Of a stretch of DNA of 64,000 nt, positions 35,821 through 50,371 are shown piece by piece; the stretch's first letter is position 1, and each line of letters begins with the position of its first letter. The DNA comes from Cryptomeria japonica (lineage: Eukaryota; Streptophyta; Pinopsida; Cupressales; Cupressaceae). The DNA is taken from assembly GCF_030272615.1 (NCBI RefSeq), contig NC_081405.1:315704041-315768040 (forward strand), written 5' to 3'. Position numbers and translations under genes: made by a program. The notes below the pieces were generated by a model that saw nothing but the letters and a program-made list of their open reading frames with translations, had not been told where the DNA came from and searched no databases.

Positions 35821-36161
35821 TGAATGGTTTATGCATATCAATTCAAGATGAAATGAGTTTGGTAAATGTATATATAGTGTAGAAGAAACACACGAGTATG
35901 CATTAAAGGTAGAAGAAAAATTGAATGGAAATAAACAAAATAACAACTAGGAAGGGGAAATTCCAAAGGAAGAGGATAGTGTGACAGTGGCAGATCAAGT
36001 TAGAAGAAGTAGGAACATCTAATGTAATCATACAAGAAGACAACAAAAGAGGAGATAATTATCAGGGTAGAGGATCTTTTGGTAGAGGTAAAGGAAGAGG
36101 ATTTTCTGCCACATGTTTCCAATGTGGGGAAAATAGACATAGGGCATTTGTTTGTGCTTAG
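35821..36161 (+). pseudogene. Gypsy gag, part 3, with CCHC zinc knuckle
   Basis: Resumes the Gag reading immediately after the large insertion. At 36114-36155 there is an intact knuckle spacing C-x2-C-x4-H-x4-C (CFQCGENRHRAFVC), preceded by a Gly/Arg-rich stretch (RGSFGRGKGRGF). The CCHC knuckle binds retroelement RNA. A TAG follows at 36159. Several frameshifts lie upstream. Confidence 0.78.
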
Positions 36162-39100
36162 ATACAAGAAGGGAGAAAAATTCATATAGAAAATATGATT
36201 AGGAGAATGTCAATCAGAAAAATGTGGAGACGACCCTAAGGATGGAGAATCCTTAATGCTATGAAGGATCTTGTTGAATTACGAGAAAGAGAAATTGAAA
36301 CCAGTTCAAAGAAGAAATTTAATTTGAACAAGGTGAAAGGTGAATGGAAAATGTTGTAGAGTCATTGTGGACATGAGTAGCACTGACAATATAGTGTTAG
36401 AAGAAATGGTAGATAAGTTGAAACTAGGATATACAAGCATCCTAGTCCATACCAAGTTTTATGGTTGCAAAAGGAGTATCATCTACTCATCAATGAGCAA
36501 ATTTTGTTGAGTTTTTAAACTAGAAATCATAAAGATGAAATTAAGTGTGATGTGATGCCAATGGTCGTGTGCCAATTTTTTCTAGGAAGACTATGGCAAT
36601 TGGATGGACAAGCTATTCATAATGGTGAGTTGAACACATATACAATAAAGAAAGATGATAAAGAGTATACGTTGGATCCAATGATGAATGGAGAAGAAGA
36701 GTGAAGACATATCAAAGGTGTGTTTGGTTTATAGAAAGCATTTTTTGAGAAAGTTGAAGAAGGATAAAATATACTTTATATTTTATAATTGTTCTGAAGC
36801 TTGCAGAAGTTAGGGAAGCAATTGAATAGGAAGATATACGAATAGAAATTGAAGAAATTTTGAAAGGCTATTGATATATTGATGGAGATTCCCAATAGAT
36901 CACCACCAATGAGGAGCATAAGCCTTTGCATGGATTTGATTCTTTGTGCAAGCTTTCAAAACACGTCACCTTATGGAATTTTTCCTAAGGAGAATGTATA
37001 GATAAATAGGCAAGTGCACAAGTTGCTTGAAAAGGGGATGATTAGAGAAATTTTGAGTCTATGTGTTGTTCCAATAGTGTTGGCACCCAAAAAGAATGTG
37101 GAATGATGAATGTGTACAAATTCTAGAGCCACAAACTAGATAACAATCAAATGATAGTTTCAATTGCCACAAATGGATGATATGATGGATTGCTTAAGTG
37201 GGGCTAGATATTTCACAAAAAATGATTTGAAGAGTGACTAATTAGATGCATGAAATTTCCACAATCCATGATAAATTGTCTTGATGGTTTCTAGATATAA
37301 ATGGGTGATTGATTTTTTTCATCCACATTTTAGATCATGCTCCATGTTCCATCATCAAGATTGGAAATCTTAAAGAGTGGCTATCATCAAATAAAATAAC
37401 AGAGGGAGATGAATGAAAAACCACATTCAAAACCAAGAATGGGTCGTACGGTGATGCCATTTGGATCAATAAATTATCCAAAAACCATTATGAGATTGAT
37501 GAATGAAGGCTTGAAGCCATATCTTGGTAAGTTTGTGATAATGTATTTAGATGATATTCTAATATTTAGTATAACAAAATAAAAGCACTTGGAACATGTT
37601 AGAACAAATTTTCAAAGGTTGAAAGAGGAGAAGTTATTGGTGAATTTGACAAAGTACAACTTTATGAAGGAAGAATTAGTGTATTTGGGATTTTTCATTT
37701 CTAGAAATGGATTCTAAAAAGGAAAAAAACAATTATGGATTTTTCTTCACCAAGGAATACATTTGAAGTAAGAACCTCTCATGGATTATCAAGCTTCTAC
37801 AGGTAGTTCATCATAAATTTCAAAGGGATTTGTGCTCCTATTACAAAAACTATGAATGATAATAGGAAGGAATTTGTTTGGACAACAACATCATAATGAA
37901 GCTTTAACATTTTAAGGCAAAAGTGACGAAGCAACCCATGCTAGTACTTCCTGATTTTAGAAAAGTCTTCCAAGTTGATTGTAATGCAAGTGGGATCGCA
38001 ATAGGGGATTCCTAAGTTAAGAGGACAAAGTAGTAACTTACTTCAATTAGAAGTTAAATGAAGCAAAAAGAAAGTACTCTATGTATGATCAATAATGCTA
38101 TGCAATTGTGCAAGCACTAAAAAAGTGGAGAAACTATTTGTTAAAAAAAGAGTTTGTGTTGTAAAATGATCATCACACATTGTAATTCATAAATAGTCAA
38201 GATAAATTAAATCAAAGGCCCATGAAATGGATTGAATTTCTTCAAATTTGTTCATTTGTTTGAAAACACAAAAGTGAAAAATCAAATAGAGTTGTTGATG
38301 CACTAAGTTAGAGATTTTTGTTGTTGAATGCAATGAGAGTAAATGTTGTTGGTTTTGATTCAATGGGAGAGTTTTATGAGGAAGATGCAAATTTCAAAGA
38401 AGCTTGTGAAACATGTAAGAACCCAATATGATTGAACATAACTACATAGCTAAAGAGTATTTCATTCAATAAAATTTTTTGTTTCAAGGTAAGAGATTGT
38501 GTATTTCTCAAGGCTCAATGAGGGAGAATTTAATAAGGGAAGAACATAGTGAGGCTTTGAGTGGACATTTTGGGATGGACATGATATTAGTGTAACTAAA
38601 TGAAAGCTATTATTGGTCACAGATGAGTGCAAATATACAAAGAATGGTGCAAGAATGTCAAATATGTCAAAATGGTAAAGGACTAAAGAAAAACACAAAA
38701 CTATACCAACCATTATCTATATCAGAGAGACCATGAGATGCATTAGTATGGATTTTGTTTTGGGGCTACCAAGAACACAAAGAGGTAATGCTATTATTTT
38801 TGTTGTAGTAGACAAATTTTCTTAAATGGCTCATTTTATACCATATAAGAATTGTAGTGATGCTTCCCATATAGCTACTTTATTCTTCAAAGAAATAATT
38901 TAGTTGCTTGTCTTGGCAAAGAGAATCATTATAGACTGGGATTCAAAATTTGTTGGCCACTTTTGGCGTACTTTGTGGAAGAAAATGACAATGCAATTGG
39001 GATTTAGCCTAGGGTATCATCCTCAAACTAATGGTCAAACTGAAGTTGTGAATTAAAGTTTGGGTAATTTGTTGAGGTGTTTAGTAGGTGATAAACCCAC

Positions 39101-39790
39101 TCAATGGGATTTGAGATTGACATATGCAAAGTTTTCTTATAACAAATCAATCAATCAAATTGCAGGTAAAAGTCCTTTCTAAGTTGTCTATGGTTACAAC
39201 CCTAGTGGTGTTGATGAATTAAGAGAGTGCAAATTTGAATAGAAAAAAGTATTTTGCCAGAAGAGTTTGTTGAATATATTCATTATTTTCACAAAGAAAA
39301 ACTTGTATAAGAGTGCTATAAAGTATAAGGAATAAGGTGATGCATATAGAGAGTACATGAATTTTAGATTGCTGACTTGGTTATCACACACTTACAAAAG
39401 AAAGGTTACCACAGGGAATGTACAATAAATTAAAGTGTAAAAAGATAGGCCTGTGCAAGATTTTGTAAATATCTTCATCAAATGCTCATGGGTTTGATCT
39501 TCCAATAGGTATTGATATTTCACCAATATTTAATATTGTTTATTTATATAGTAATATGAAGAGGAAACTAGTGGACATCATGAGACACAATTAGATTTTT
39601 GGATGCACAAAAATGGATACATCAATTGGTAAATAACAAGCTTGAAGAGATTGATCAAGTGATTGATTCTTGCATTAAAAAAAGAACCAGACGAAAAGAA
39701 TATTGGGAGTATATGGTTCATTGGAAGAATTGAGTAGTTGATGAAGCTTCATAGGTCAACACTTCAACTTTGAAGGGGTTCCAATAGCTT
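36162..39790 (+). pseudogene. Gypsy pol remnant (PR-RT-RH-INT)
   Basis: Domains in order. Protease region near 36365-36480: VDMSSTDN, where a D-[ST]-G is expected, then HTKFYGCKRS. RT from about 36890: EKGMIREILS, then ARYFTKNDLKS, an insertion at 37237-37370, then [23 protein letters not shown] and the YLDD catalytic motif at 37544-37555. RNase H near 37970: FQVDCNASG. Integrase zinc-binding part at 38540-38670 (H...H...CQICQ), then the core start [13 protein letters not shown] at 38745. A chromovirus-like C-terminus lies near 39715 (VHWKN). Many stops make it non-functional. The order PR-RT-RH-INT defines Ty3/Gypsy; finer clade is not assigned. Confidence 0.85.
37237..37370. mobile_element. 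134-bp insertion in Gypsy RT (MITE-like)
   Basis: Interrupts the RT between the DLKS and GYHQI codons. It is flanked by TGAAGAGTG (37228-37236) and TAAAGAGTG (37371-37379), a 9-bp duplication with one mismatch, typical of Mutator-like elements. Its sequence (CATGAAATTTCCACAATCC, later TTTTAGATCATGCTCC and CCATCATCA) belongs to the family found at 22077, 15715 and 26145. Terminal inverted repeats are weak. Confidence 0.72.
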
Positions 39791-39796
39791 CATAGA

Positions 39797-40331
39797 TGTT
39801 GGAATTCAAACAGACAAAAAAAGAATGAAAATAGGAAAGGGTGTGGAAAATAGAGGGAGGTGCAAGGAAGAATTAAGAAGATTAAAAGGCTACATAGCGA
39901 AGGAAGATAAAAAAGAATGTGTTGTTGCACTGGTTATATGAGTTGACCAAAATTATTTGAAGAGAAAATAAGAAGTTGTGTAGGATTTGTAGTAGTTGCA
40001 TGTAGGTGCCTAATGGGAGGAATAAGAAAGTATGACACATTGATTTTGAGTTTGAACTAGGGTTTTAAGTTTTGGTTTTCACTTTTCTATTGTTGGAATA
40101 AAGAAACAAAGTAGAGGTGTGTTTATTGATTAAGGGAGTTTTTGTTTTCTAGAGTTGGCTTTTTGCATTTGATTATAGACATAATATATTTGAGAATCTA
40201 GTTTTTGGTTTGTAAATTGAATAGAGCATCATGAATTGAATTACAATCACATTTATTCTTATTGTTAAGATTTTATTTTGCATGACTATAAACTGAGACA
40301 ATTTGATAAAATTCTCATAGTTTGAACAACA
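39797..40331 (+). mobile_element. Ty3/Gypsy element 3' LTR (535 bp)
   Basis: Starts TGTTGGAATTC directly after the pol end and finishes TTTGAACAACA. It aligns with 28603-29139 at roughly 80-85% by eye, consistent with an old insertion. No matching 5-bp target duplication with the left flank was found. Confidence 0.8.
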
Positions 40332-41360
40332 TTAACATTATAAATACCATGTTAATAGTGATGAATCAATTTACATTTTAATCCTTATTGAATTAAAAAC
40401 TTATCCTAAAACTTTATTGAGTGACATTGTGAAATGGTAGGAACATTTTTTACGGGTAATGATTTACTTGTTTCTATTCCATGTATTTGATAATAGGAAT
40501 AAAGGATATTCATGTAGTTCAAAATTTATGATTATCATCTTAGAATATATTTTATATAGATTACATGGTATTGAATGACGAGTGACTGGAAAGTATGAGA
40601 TACCCATGCCATTTTGTAGCTAAGTTTTACGTAAACACATCATGATATTTTGTAAATTTTATGTTGAAGTTACATATAAGTAATTAAAACACCTATATTA
40701 ATGAAATACAATAATATTAGTTAGAATATATCTAAACTAAAGTAATAATAGAATGAAGATTAAGTAAAAATAAAATAGAAACATCATGAAGAAGTATTCA
40801 AAATGAATATCTTCAATTATTTATTATGTGCTTTTAAATTGTGATGCAAATGCATCTAATATTATTGAGGATAGCAATTAAATTGCAAGAGAAATGTTAT
40901 GGAAAATTTTCCTTAAAGTAAAAATAAAGTTATGAAAGCATTAAAAGGAGAGAAAAATAAAGGATAATATAAATTTTTGTTTAGAATGGAGATTAATGAA
41001 GAATATTTATGAAAACTCTTCTAAAGGGGAGGAATAAATATATTTATCATATGATTATTAAACATTGTAACCATTGCGAAAGTGTGTGATGGTTTGGAAA
41101 CCACTCCTTAAGGCTTATATAAAACATTTATATGAGACATGAAAAGAGACATGGGGATCACTCAAGGAAGAGGTAGGTAGTTTATTAGGCTATGTACAAT
41201 GGAGAAGGGGTCACATATAGTGTGTCTATCTTGAGGTATATATTACACCAAGGATTGTCCTAATTAACCAAAGCTTTGATGTGTAAGCATGATTTGTATT
41301 GGCACATTCTATGTTTTTATATAGGTTCTTTCAAGTGTGCCATAACAATGAGGGCCAATA
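40332..41360 (+). mobile_element. Decayed element B copy (interior end and LTR fragment)
   Basis: 40500-40890 matches the 3' interior of element B (for example AAAGGATATTCATGTAG, compare 20289). At 40893 TGTTATGGAAAATTTTCC corresponds to the B LTR start, and about 41200-41340 still shows GGAGAAGGGG, TAGTGTGT and further LTR landmarks. Much more diverged than the 16303-22074 copy. The 5' part is missing. Confidence 0.7.
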
Positions 41361-41391
41361 CCATTGAAATATCCTAGGGTGAGAGTGACCT

Positions 41392-43598
<2,207 letters not shown>

Positions 43599-44520
43599 TG
43601 TTGGCAATCAACACTCATTTGATTGGTTTCAATATGTTGTCATTGATGGCAACATGTTCCTGCTTTCATTCTTTGGTTTGGTAGTTCACCAACACACACT
43701 TCACCGACATCGGCACCGACACTGACATGTATCTTCACCAGTAGGAAAGATTCTATGGGTATTGAAATCACAGGCTGACATAATTTCATCAGAATAGTGG
43801 TATAGGAGACCAACATCATTTGGCAGATCTGGAAATCGGCAATTGATTTTGATATTTATGTATATATGTAATTGAGCCGACATGTATAGTCATTTTGTAA
43901 TTATCTATGTAAGCCAACATAAGGCATGAAAGATTGTAAGGGTATATAGGTCATTTGATTAGATCATTTTGTCATATGATTGTAATGAAGAATATAAGGA
44001 TATGCGAGATATGTTAGAGAGATCATGTATGTGAGGACATTTATGTAAGAGGTTATTCCGGTAAGGGTTTAGGGTTGTAGAACCAAAACAGTCAGAGCTT
44101 AACCGAAATTGTACTCAGGCATAGGAGATGCTATCTTTGCAGTTCATTCTCTCTTCCGGATTGTAGTATGGATTTTTATGTAGTCAATGAGGCTCCTTTG
44201 TGATAAGCAGCGTTCTCTAGGCTATAAGCCTTCCTGCATGTGCAGCCCCCCATATTATATAATATCTTTTCATATGGCCAGTGGATTGATATTGTGGGTC
44301 ACAAATCCTACCATAGTTTTTTCCTCTTTTAGGTTTTCCACGTATAATTCTCTGTGCTATGGTATTCATTTGTGTGATTGGCTTATTGATTGCTTTACTT
44401 ATTTCAATTATATATGTACTGGTTTACCAGTTGGTGAATGCATGTTTTAATAAGGTTAAAATTGATCATTTCAGTAGAACACTGATTCACCCCCCCTCTT
44501 AGTGTTCTTGGATTCCAACA
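43599..44520 (+). mobile_element. Element C 5' LTR (922 bp)
   Basis: Begins TGTTGGCAATCAAC and ends GGATTCCAACA, with 6-bp inverted termini TGTTGG/CCAACA. It repeats at 49470-50371 with roughly 93% identity by eye. TATA-like TATATAG at 43943-43949. CACCCCCCCTCTTAG occurs just before the end. The R-U5 part (AATTGTACTCAGGCATAGG and neighbours) resembles the Copia LTR near 60770-60800. Preceded by ATTAG, against ATTAT after the other LTR (4 of 5). Confidence 0.93.
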
Positions 44521-44522
44521 AT

Positions 44523-44534
44523 TGGTATCAGAGC
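44523..44534 (+). other. Primer binding site of element C
   Basis: Perfect TGGTATCAGAGC two bases after the LTR end, giving plus orientation. Confidence 0.94.
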
Positions 44535-44543
44535 AAAGGTATA

Positions 44544-45644
44544 ATGGGCACCTCATCCACAAATTTGAAAGATAATAAGGCATTGGATATAGATCCCCTG
44601 GTAGAATCTAATGTACAAGATACAGAGCAAATACCAACAAATGTAGATATACCGACAGACTCATAGAGTGTACAACTTACAAATCTTGAGGACAATAGTC
44701 CTCCAGATCAGAATGCACAAGTTGAGGACATAGTTCATAAGGAGGAACCGACAGTAATTGATACTACACCAAGTGGCGAAGCCACCGGTGCAAAAGAAGA
44801 AGTTATAAAAGTTAATAAACCATCAGAGAAGAAGGGAGAGGAATCCGACATGGAATCGGTAGCAAGCACATCATTATTGTCCATTGACACCTCACAGGTA
44901 GAGCAAGAGAGATTAACTGAGATGAGTTCTATTGAGCTCATGATGATGGCTACACAAAACATGATGAAGGAAAAATCAGTGGACAAAGGAATTATCGATC
45001 AATCAATCCCAATCTTGCATAGACTTGTCCCCAAGTGCAATTTTGACAAAAGAGAAAGCCCATCCGACAAGATCAAAATTATCACTAAGCACATTTCTAA
45101 GGATTTTCAATCTTTACAACAAATATCTATCCGACAAGCATTGAAGAGATTCACACAAGCTAAGAGAGCTACTTTTGATCATATTATTGAATCGAAGAAG
45201 AAAGAGATTACTGATAAATTGAAGTTGATTGATAATGCTTTAAGGCAATGTACTAATATTTATAGAGTATGTTGCAACACTGGTCTACTTACTACAGATA
45301 TAGATAAAGGGATTAAGGATTCTCAAGAGAAAATTGTAGGTATAGTCAATTCTTTTGATGGTTCAAATTCTTTGACTACATCTATTGATGGAAAAATTTT
45401 GGTATTGGAAGCTCAAGTTTCAGCTCTTGAAAGGGAAAAAGACAAAATCATAAGGAGAGCTAAAGGGCTTAGAGGATTGGTGAGTCCCCAGTTGGACTCA
45501 TTGAGTGTACATAAGAAAGAATGCATTGATATGGTTGGTAGGACCACATCGATAGAGCTTAAGGATAAAGAGTCATATGCTCACATGCTTAATGGACTTG
45601 TATATGTTCCGACACATTCAAATCAGGTTGGGATACCTATCTAG
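44544..45644 (+). pseudogene. Element C sole ORF: 366-codon coiled-coil protein, one in-frame TAG
   Basis: I do not recognise a domain family. The frame starts with ATG at 44544, 10 bases after the PBS, and runs to 45644, broken only by TAG at 44664-44666 (codon 41). The intact part from ATG 44850 is 264 codons. The N-terminal ~110 codons are acidic and rich in Ser, Thr and Pro. The rest is Lys/Glu/Ile/Leu-rich and probably helical, with a heptad-like segment LVLEAQVSALEREKDKII. There is no Gag core, zinc knuckle, protease, RT or integrase. Its position (directly after the PBS) is where gag normally sits, so a Gag replacement or a regulatory/accessory protein are both possible. Function unknown. 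Confidence 0.75.
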
Positions 45645-45943
45645 AGCTTTTGGAGAAAGCTTATCCAAAAATTTTCAAGTATATTCAGCTTCGGTAAGAT
45701 GTTTTGGGACATATTCTTTGTACAAACTTTCATTCTTTGTCTCAGTTTTTGGTATTTTTTTTGGCATTGATGTTAAAGGGGGAGGTATAGATGAAAAATA
45801 TATTCTTGACATATGGAGTATTTTGTATAGATCACAGATGGATATGCAACTTAGGGGGAGCAGTTTCATAACCCTCCTTTACCATTTTGATTTTCTACGA
45901 TTATTATTATTGTTGTTATATCATTTTGTGGTTATGCTAGAAA
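45645..45943 (+). mobile_element. Element C interior downstream of its ORF
   Basis: About 300 bp without a supported ORF. It contains TTAAAGGGGGAGG (45774-45786) and CTTAGGGGGAGC (about 45850), purine tracts similar to the PPT used before the 3' LTR. One of these may be an internal PPT-like sequence. Confidence 0.55.
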
Positions 45944-48900
45944 TGAATTATTGATAATGGTTGAAAAATATATTATAATAAAAAGATTAAATAATGGATA
46001 CACACATACACACTTGAAAATATAATTTAAATGTAAATTATTTAATTTCTCAATTTCAAATAAGCACATGTCGTAGGAGAAATTTGGAAGCTTCTAGAGG
46101 GAATCTTCATTCTCCGTTTTCTTGCATGTAACTCCTCCACTAAGTGCTCAATCAATTTTGCATGAGGATAATTTAGGAAAAAGAATCATTCCTTTCAATT
46201 AATTCTCTTGATAGTGGAATTGAGGGATCTTTTCTATATAATGTATGCAAGTTTTCGAAAAAAGGGAGTTGATTATTATTTTTTTTTAAGAATTTTTTTT
46301 CAAGTTCTTGTTGAAAGTAGTAGGATTTCTTTTGTAGTCACATTTCATTTGTAGAATTGTTAAGTCGTTGTTTTGAAGAAATTTCACCAAGTTGCAAGGA
46401 AGGATCAAGAAGGATAGCTAGAGAATTTGGAGAGGATTCTACATTGAGCTTTGACAATCTACGTTCTCCTCTCTTCACTTTCTTTTAATTATATATGTGA
46501 AACTTTGTATTTTGCAAGGAAATAATTTTATTCCTCTCTCAGATTTTCTTTCATATAAAAGATCTATCATCTTAGTTAATTAGAAAAGTTAATCAAGGAA
46601 ATTCTATTGTTTTAAAAATTATATATATATAGTTCAAATATGAATATGGAGATTTTTTCTTAATTACTACATCTGTTTAGAAGGAAAAAAGAAGAAAAAA
46701 GATCTGTTTTTTTTAACTTTTTAACTTTATTAGATTTTAATCTTAAAAAATAAATCTTGTATTTTATTTATTTATTTATTTGGGCATAAATTTTTTTTGC
46801 CTATTATACTGTGATTTTCTTTCCTGTATATAAATTTTGATTTTCTTTCTTGTATATAAATTTGTATTCCCCTCTGAATAAAGATTATACTATAATTTTC
46901 TTTCATGTATATAAAAATTTACTTCTATGTGAATAAATAATTTTTCCTTGTGAACTTAAAGTTATACTATAATTTTCTTTTCTATATGTAAAATTTTATT
47001 CCTCTGTGAATAAAGATTATACTACGATTTTCTTTTCTATATATAAAATTTTATTTCTCTGTGAATATAGATTATACTGTGATTTCTTTCTTGTATATAA
47101 AATTTTACCCTTTCACTTTGAGAATGAATTTTATTATTTCCTGTGTATACATATATTTGTTTACCTATTCAATAACCTCGAAAAATAAAATAAAAATTCT
47201 CTTGGAAACTTATAATATTCACTGGCGATTAAACCTTATGTTGTCTCCAATTTATCATTCCTCTGAGAATAATTTTTATTCGCTGGGAGTATACTTTGAT
47301 CATTGGAGTATAGATACTATTTTACAATTTCTTATTTCTCTCTGTATTTTATCATTTCGGCCCCCCCACTCCCCTTCTCTTAAATATATGAGCCATTATA
47401 TAATTTTTATATATTCTTTTCCAATGTTCAATTTTTAATTTTATTTATTAATTGAAGATAAATTTATTGATGGGAATTTTGATTTTGATATAAAACTATA
47501 ACATTTTAATGAAAAAAAATTAAAAAAAGAAGAAAGTAAGTTCTTTTTAAATTGTAAATAATTTGATTTTGATAATATTAATTATTTAAATTATTGAATT
47601 GTTTAATAATATTAGTAATAATTAAGGTAAAATTAGATGTGGATGAAATGATTTTGTTATTCATCAAATTTAAATTTAATTAGGGAATTTGTCCTTTCAA
47701 TTGATTATAAGGAGATAATTTTTTGAAGAAGTAATTAAACTTGTTTGTTGAATCATATCTAGTCTTTGTAGTTAGACTTATTAGGTTGGTTGGATGGTAT
47801 TTTATCATCAGTTTGAGTTAATTTAAATGAACAATTTTTCTAAGGTATTAAGGAACATTACTTCCCAAATGATCATGTTTAGATTCATAGTCTCTTTAAC
47901 CAATTGATAATACAAGGAAATGATTCTATGTTAAAATTTCAAATTACCCTCATTTGTTGTTACACATTTATTGGTTCCAAGCAAGTTACTCTTTAACTAT
48001 TATCATGCACATGGTAGAATTAGAGATACTAATCCTTCTCATTTGATGGTTAATCTTCTACGTAGTAAATGAATGCTTGTTTGTTTTAATGTTACCCTAC
48101 TTTCATGGAATTAGTTATTTACAATTGTGGAAATAAGATAATGATGATTCATTTCATAAGTTGTTATAAATTGAGTAATGTTAAGTTTTTATAATTGCTT
48201 AGATAGATAACTATATAAGAGGTGATGAAAACAAAAAAGCTAGCAATGTTTGATATTTATGGTGCCTCTTAGGCACACTTACAAGTAATGTTGTCATGAT
48301 GAACTACTGCACTTAATGCCTAATAAAGTTGCATCAATGACGTCTGTGGCATCGTCCCTATAAATCATCGGGGAGTAATAAGGGTCACATGGAAATTAAA
48401 ATCCAAGGGGCGGGTAATCCCCCTTGGATCGATAATTTAATAAGATAATCTTTAAATGAATTTACATCCACTAGTTAAACCTTAGTAACCCCCTTAGGGT
48501 TGATCGAGTGAGTTGCTTTTAAAACTTGGCTTGATCTTGAAGATTGTTTGATGATTGATAATTGGGTCAAGGGTGACACTTATGATAGGAGTTAGTTGTT
48601 TTAGGCCACAAGAATTAGGCCACCTTGATCCCTATGCTTAAAGCTACCATCGCGGGTAGCAATCGCATAGAAACTGTCTGGGACATTGACCCTAGAAAGG
48701 GTTGCGTACCCACCAAAATAGTTTACATTAAACCATAGATTAGAAAATAGAACTACATACTTTACGCCTTGATCCCATGCTGAACCGGGTATGTAGGCAG
48801 TCTAGGGACAAAGTTGTCCCTAGTACTTAGGCGTTTGAGGATGTGGTCTAGGATTTTGGTTAAGGAAAGTAGATGAATTGCAAAGTCTTCTAATTGAAAG

Positions 48901-49387
48901 ATAAGGGAAATAAAGAAAAGAGTAATTCAACACATACCCGAAAGAAATCTTGTATGGATTTGCTTGAATTCCCGAGGCTTTAGGCCAAATTTTGAGGCGA
49001 AATTCAAGCTTGCATTATTTTATTTTAATTGCTCATAAGGACGGCGACCTCAGTGCACTCCTATTAGAGTCTTGAGTGTAGTAATTAGTGAGTGAATCGG
49101 GACCCGAATGGTCACGATGGGTCTAAGTATCTGGCCAGAGCATCTCCTATCCCAAGTTGGATAGATGCCTACCCTGTTTGGGTAGATGCCTATCCTGTAT
49201 TGGATAGAAAACCCCCCCTGTCCCATATGGATAGATGCCTAACCTGTATGGTTAGATGCTCATCCCAGATGGATGAATGCCTAATCCAAATGGATAGATG
49301 CCCAAAGTATGTGATTGAATCAAACACAAATGATTAAATAAAAAAAATAGTCCAAAATTATTGGGTTATGTAGAGTGGGTTATTACA
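45944..49387 (+). mobile_element. Probable solo LTR insertion (3.4 kb) in element C
   Basis: The right end GGGTTATTACA matches the LARD-type terminus style, and the complement (TGTAATAACCC) resembles TGTAATGCCC. With the left end at TGAATTATTG (45944), the flanks AGAAA and AGAAG form a 5-bp duplication with one mismatch. An alternative left end is TGATAATGG at 45952, which fits the terminus better but has no duplication. The interior has no pol coding. The left two-thirds is very AT-rich, while 48300-49300 is richer in GC and carries a minisatellite. Confidence 0.45.
49135..49310 (+). repeat. Minisatellite with TGGATAGATGCC units
   Basis: About seven imperfect units of 22-26 bp sharing TGGATAGATGCCTA-CCTGTAT, for example at 49159, 49179, 49229 and 49288. 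The translated ORF over it is repetitive and has no domain. Confidence 0.85.
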
Positions 49388-49457
49388 AGAAGTCTCAGGA
49401 TGAAACCGGTAGATGGAAACCATTATCATTTTTCACATGAGTGTTGCCATCAATGCC

Positions 49458-49469
49458 AAAGGGGGATAT
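49458..49469 (+). other. Polypurine tract of element C
   Basis: AAAGGGGGATAT directly before the 3' LTR start TGTTGGCAG. The preceding GCCATCAATGCC is typical of the region before Copia-type 3' LTRs. Confidence 0.85.
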
Positions 49470-50371
49470 TGTTGGCAGTTGACACTCATTTGATTGGTTT
49501 CAGTATGTTGTCATTGATGGCAACATATTCCGACTTTCATTCTTTGGTTTGGTAGTTCACTGATAGACACTTCACCAACACCGACATTGGCACCGACAGG
49601 TATCTTCATCGGTAGGAAGGATTCTATGGGTACCGGCATTGCAGGTCGACATGACTTCATTAGGATACCAGTATAAGAAGTGAACATCATTTGGGAGATC
49701 CTGCAATCGACAATTGATTTTGATATTTATGTATATATGTAATTGAGTCGACATGTATATTCATTTTGTAATTATCTATGTAAGCTGACATAAGGCATGA
49801 AAGATTGTAAGGGTATATAGGTCATTTGATTAGATCATTTTGTCATATGATTGTAGTGAAGAATATAAGGATATGTGAGATATGTTAGAGAGATCATGTA
49901 TGTGAGGACATTTATGTAAGAGGTTATTTCGGTAAGGGTTTAGGGTTACAGAACCAGAACAATTAGAGCTTAATTAGAACTGTATTTAGGCATAAGAGAT
50001 GCCATCTTTGCAGTTCATTCTCTCTTCTGAATTGTAGTTTGGATTTTTACGTAGTTAGTGAAGCTCCTTTGTGATAACCAGTGTGCTCTAGGCTGTAAGC
50101 CTTCCTGCATGTGTAGGCCCCCATATTATGTAATATCTTTTCATATGGCCAGTGGATTGATATTGTGGGTCACAAATCCCACCATGGTTTTTCCTCTTTG
50201 AGGTTTTCCACATATAATTATTTGTGTGATTGGCTTATTTATTGCTTTACTCCTTTCAATTATATATGTATCGGTTTATCGGTTGGTGAATGCATGTTTT
50301 AATAAGGTTAAAATTGATCATTCCGATAGAACACTGATTCACCCCCCTCTTAGGGTTCTTGGATTCCAACA
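49470..50371 (+). mobile_element. Element C 3' LTR (902 bp)
   Basis: Direct repeat of 43599-44520, from TGTTGGCAG to GATTCCAACA. It carries the same TATATAG motif at 49813-49819, followed by ATTAT. Size differences come from small deletions, for example near 50210. Confidence 0.93.
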
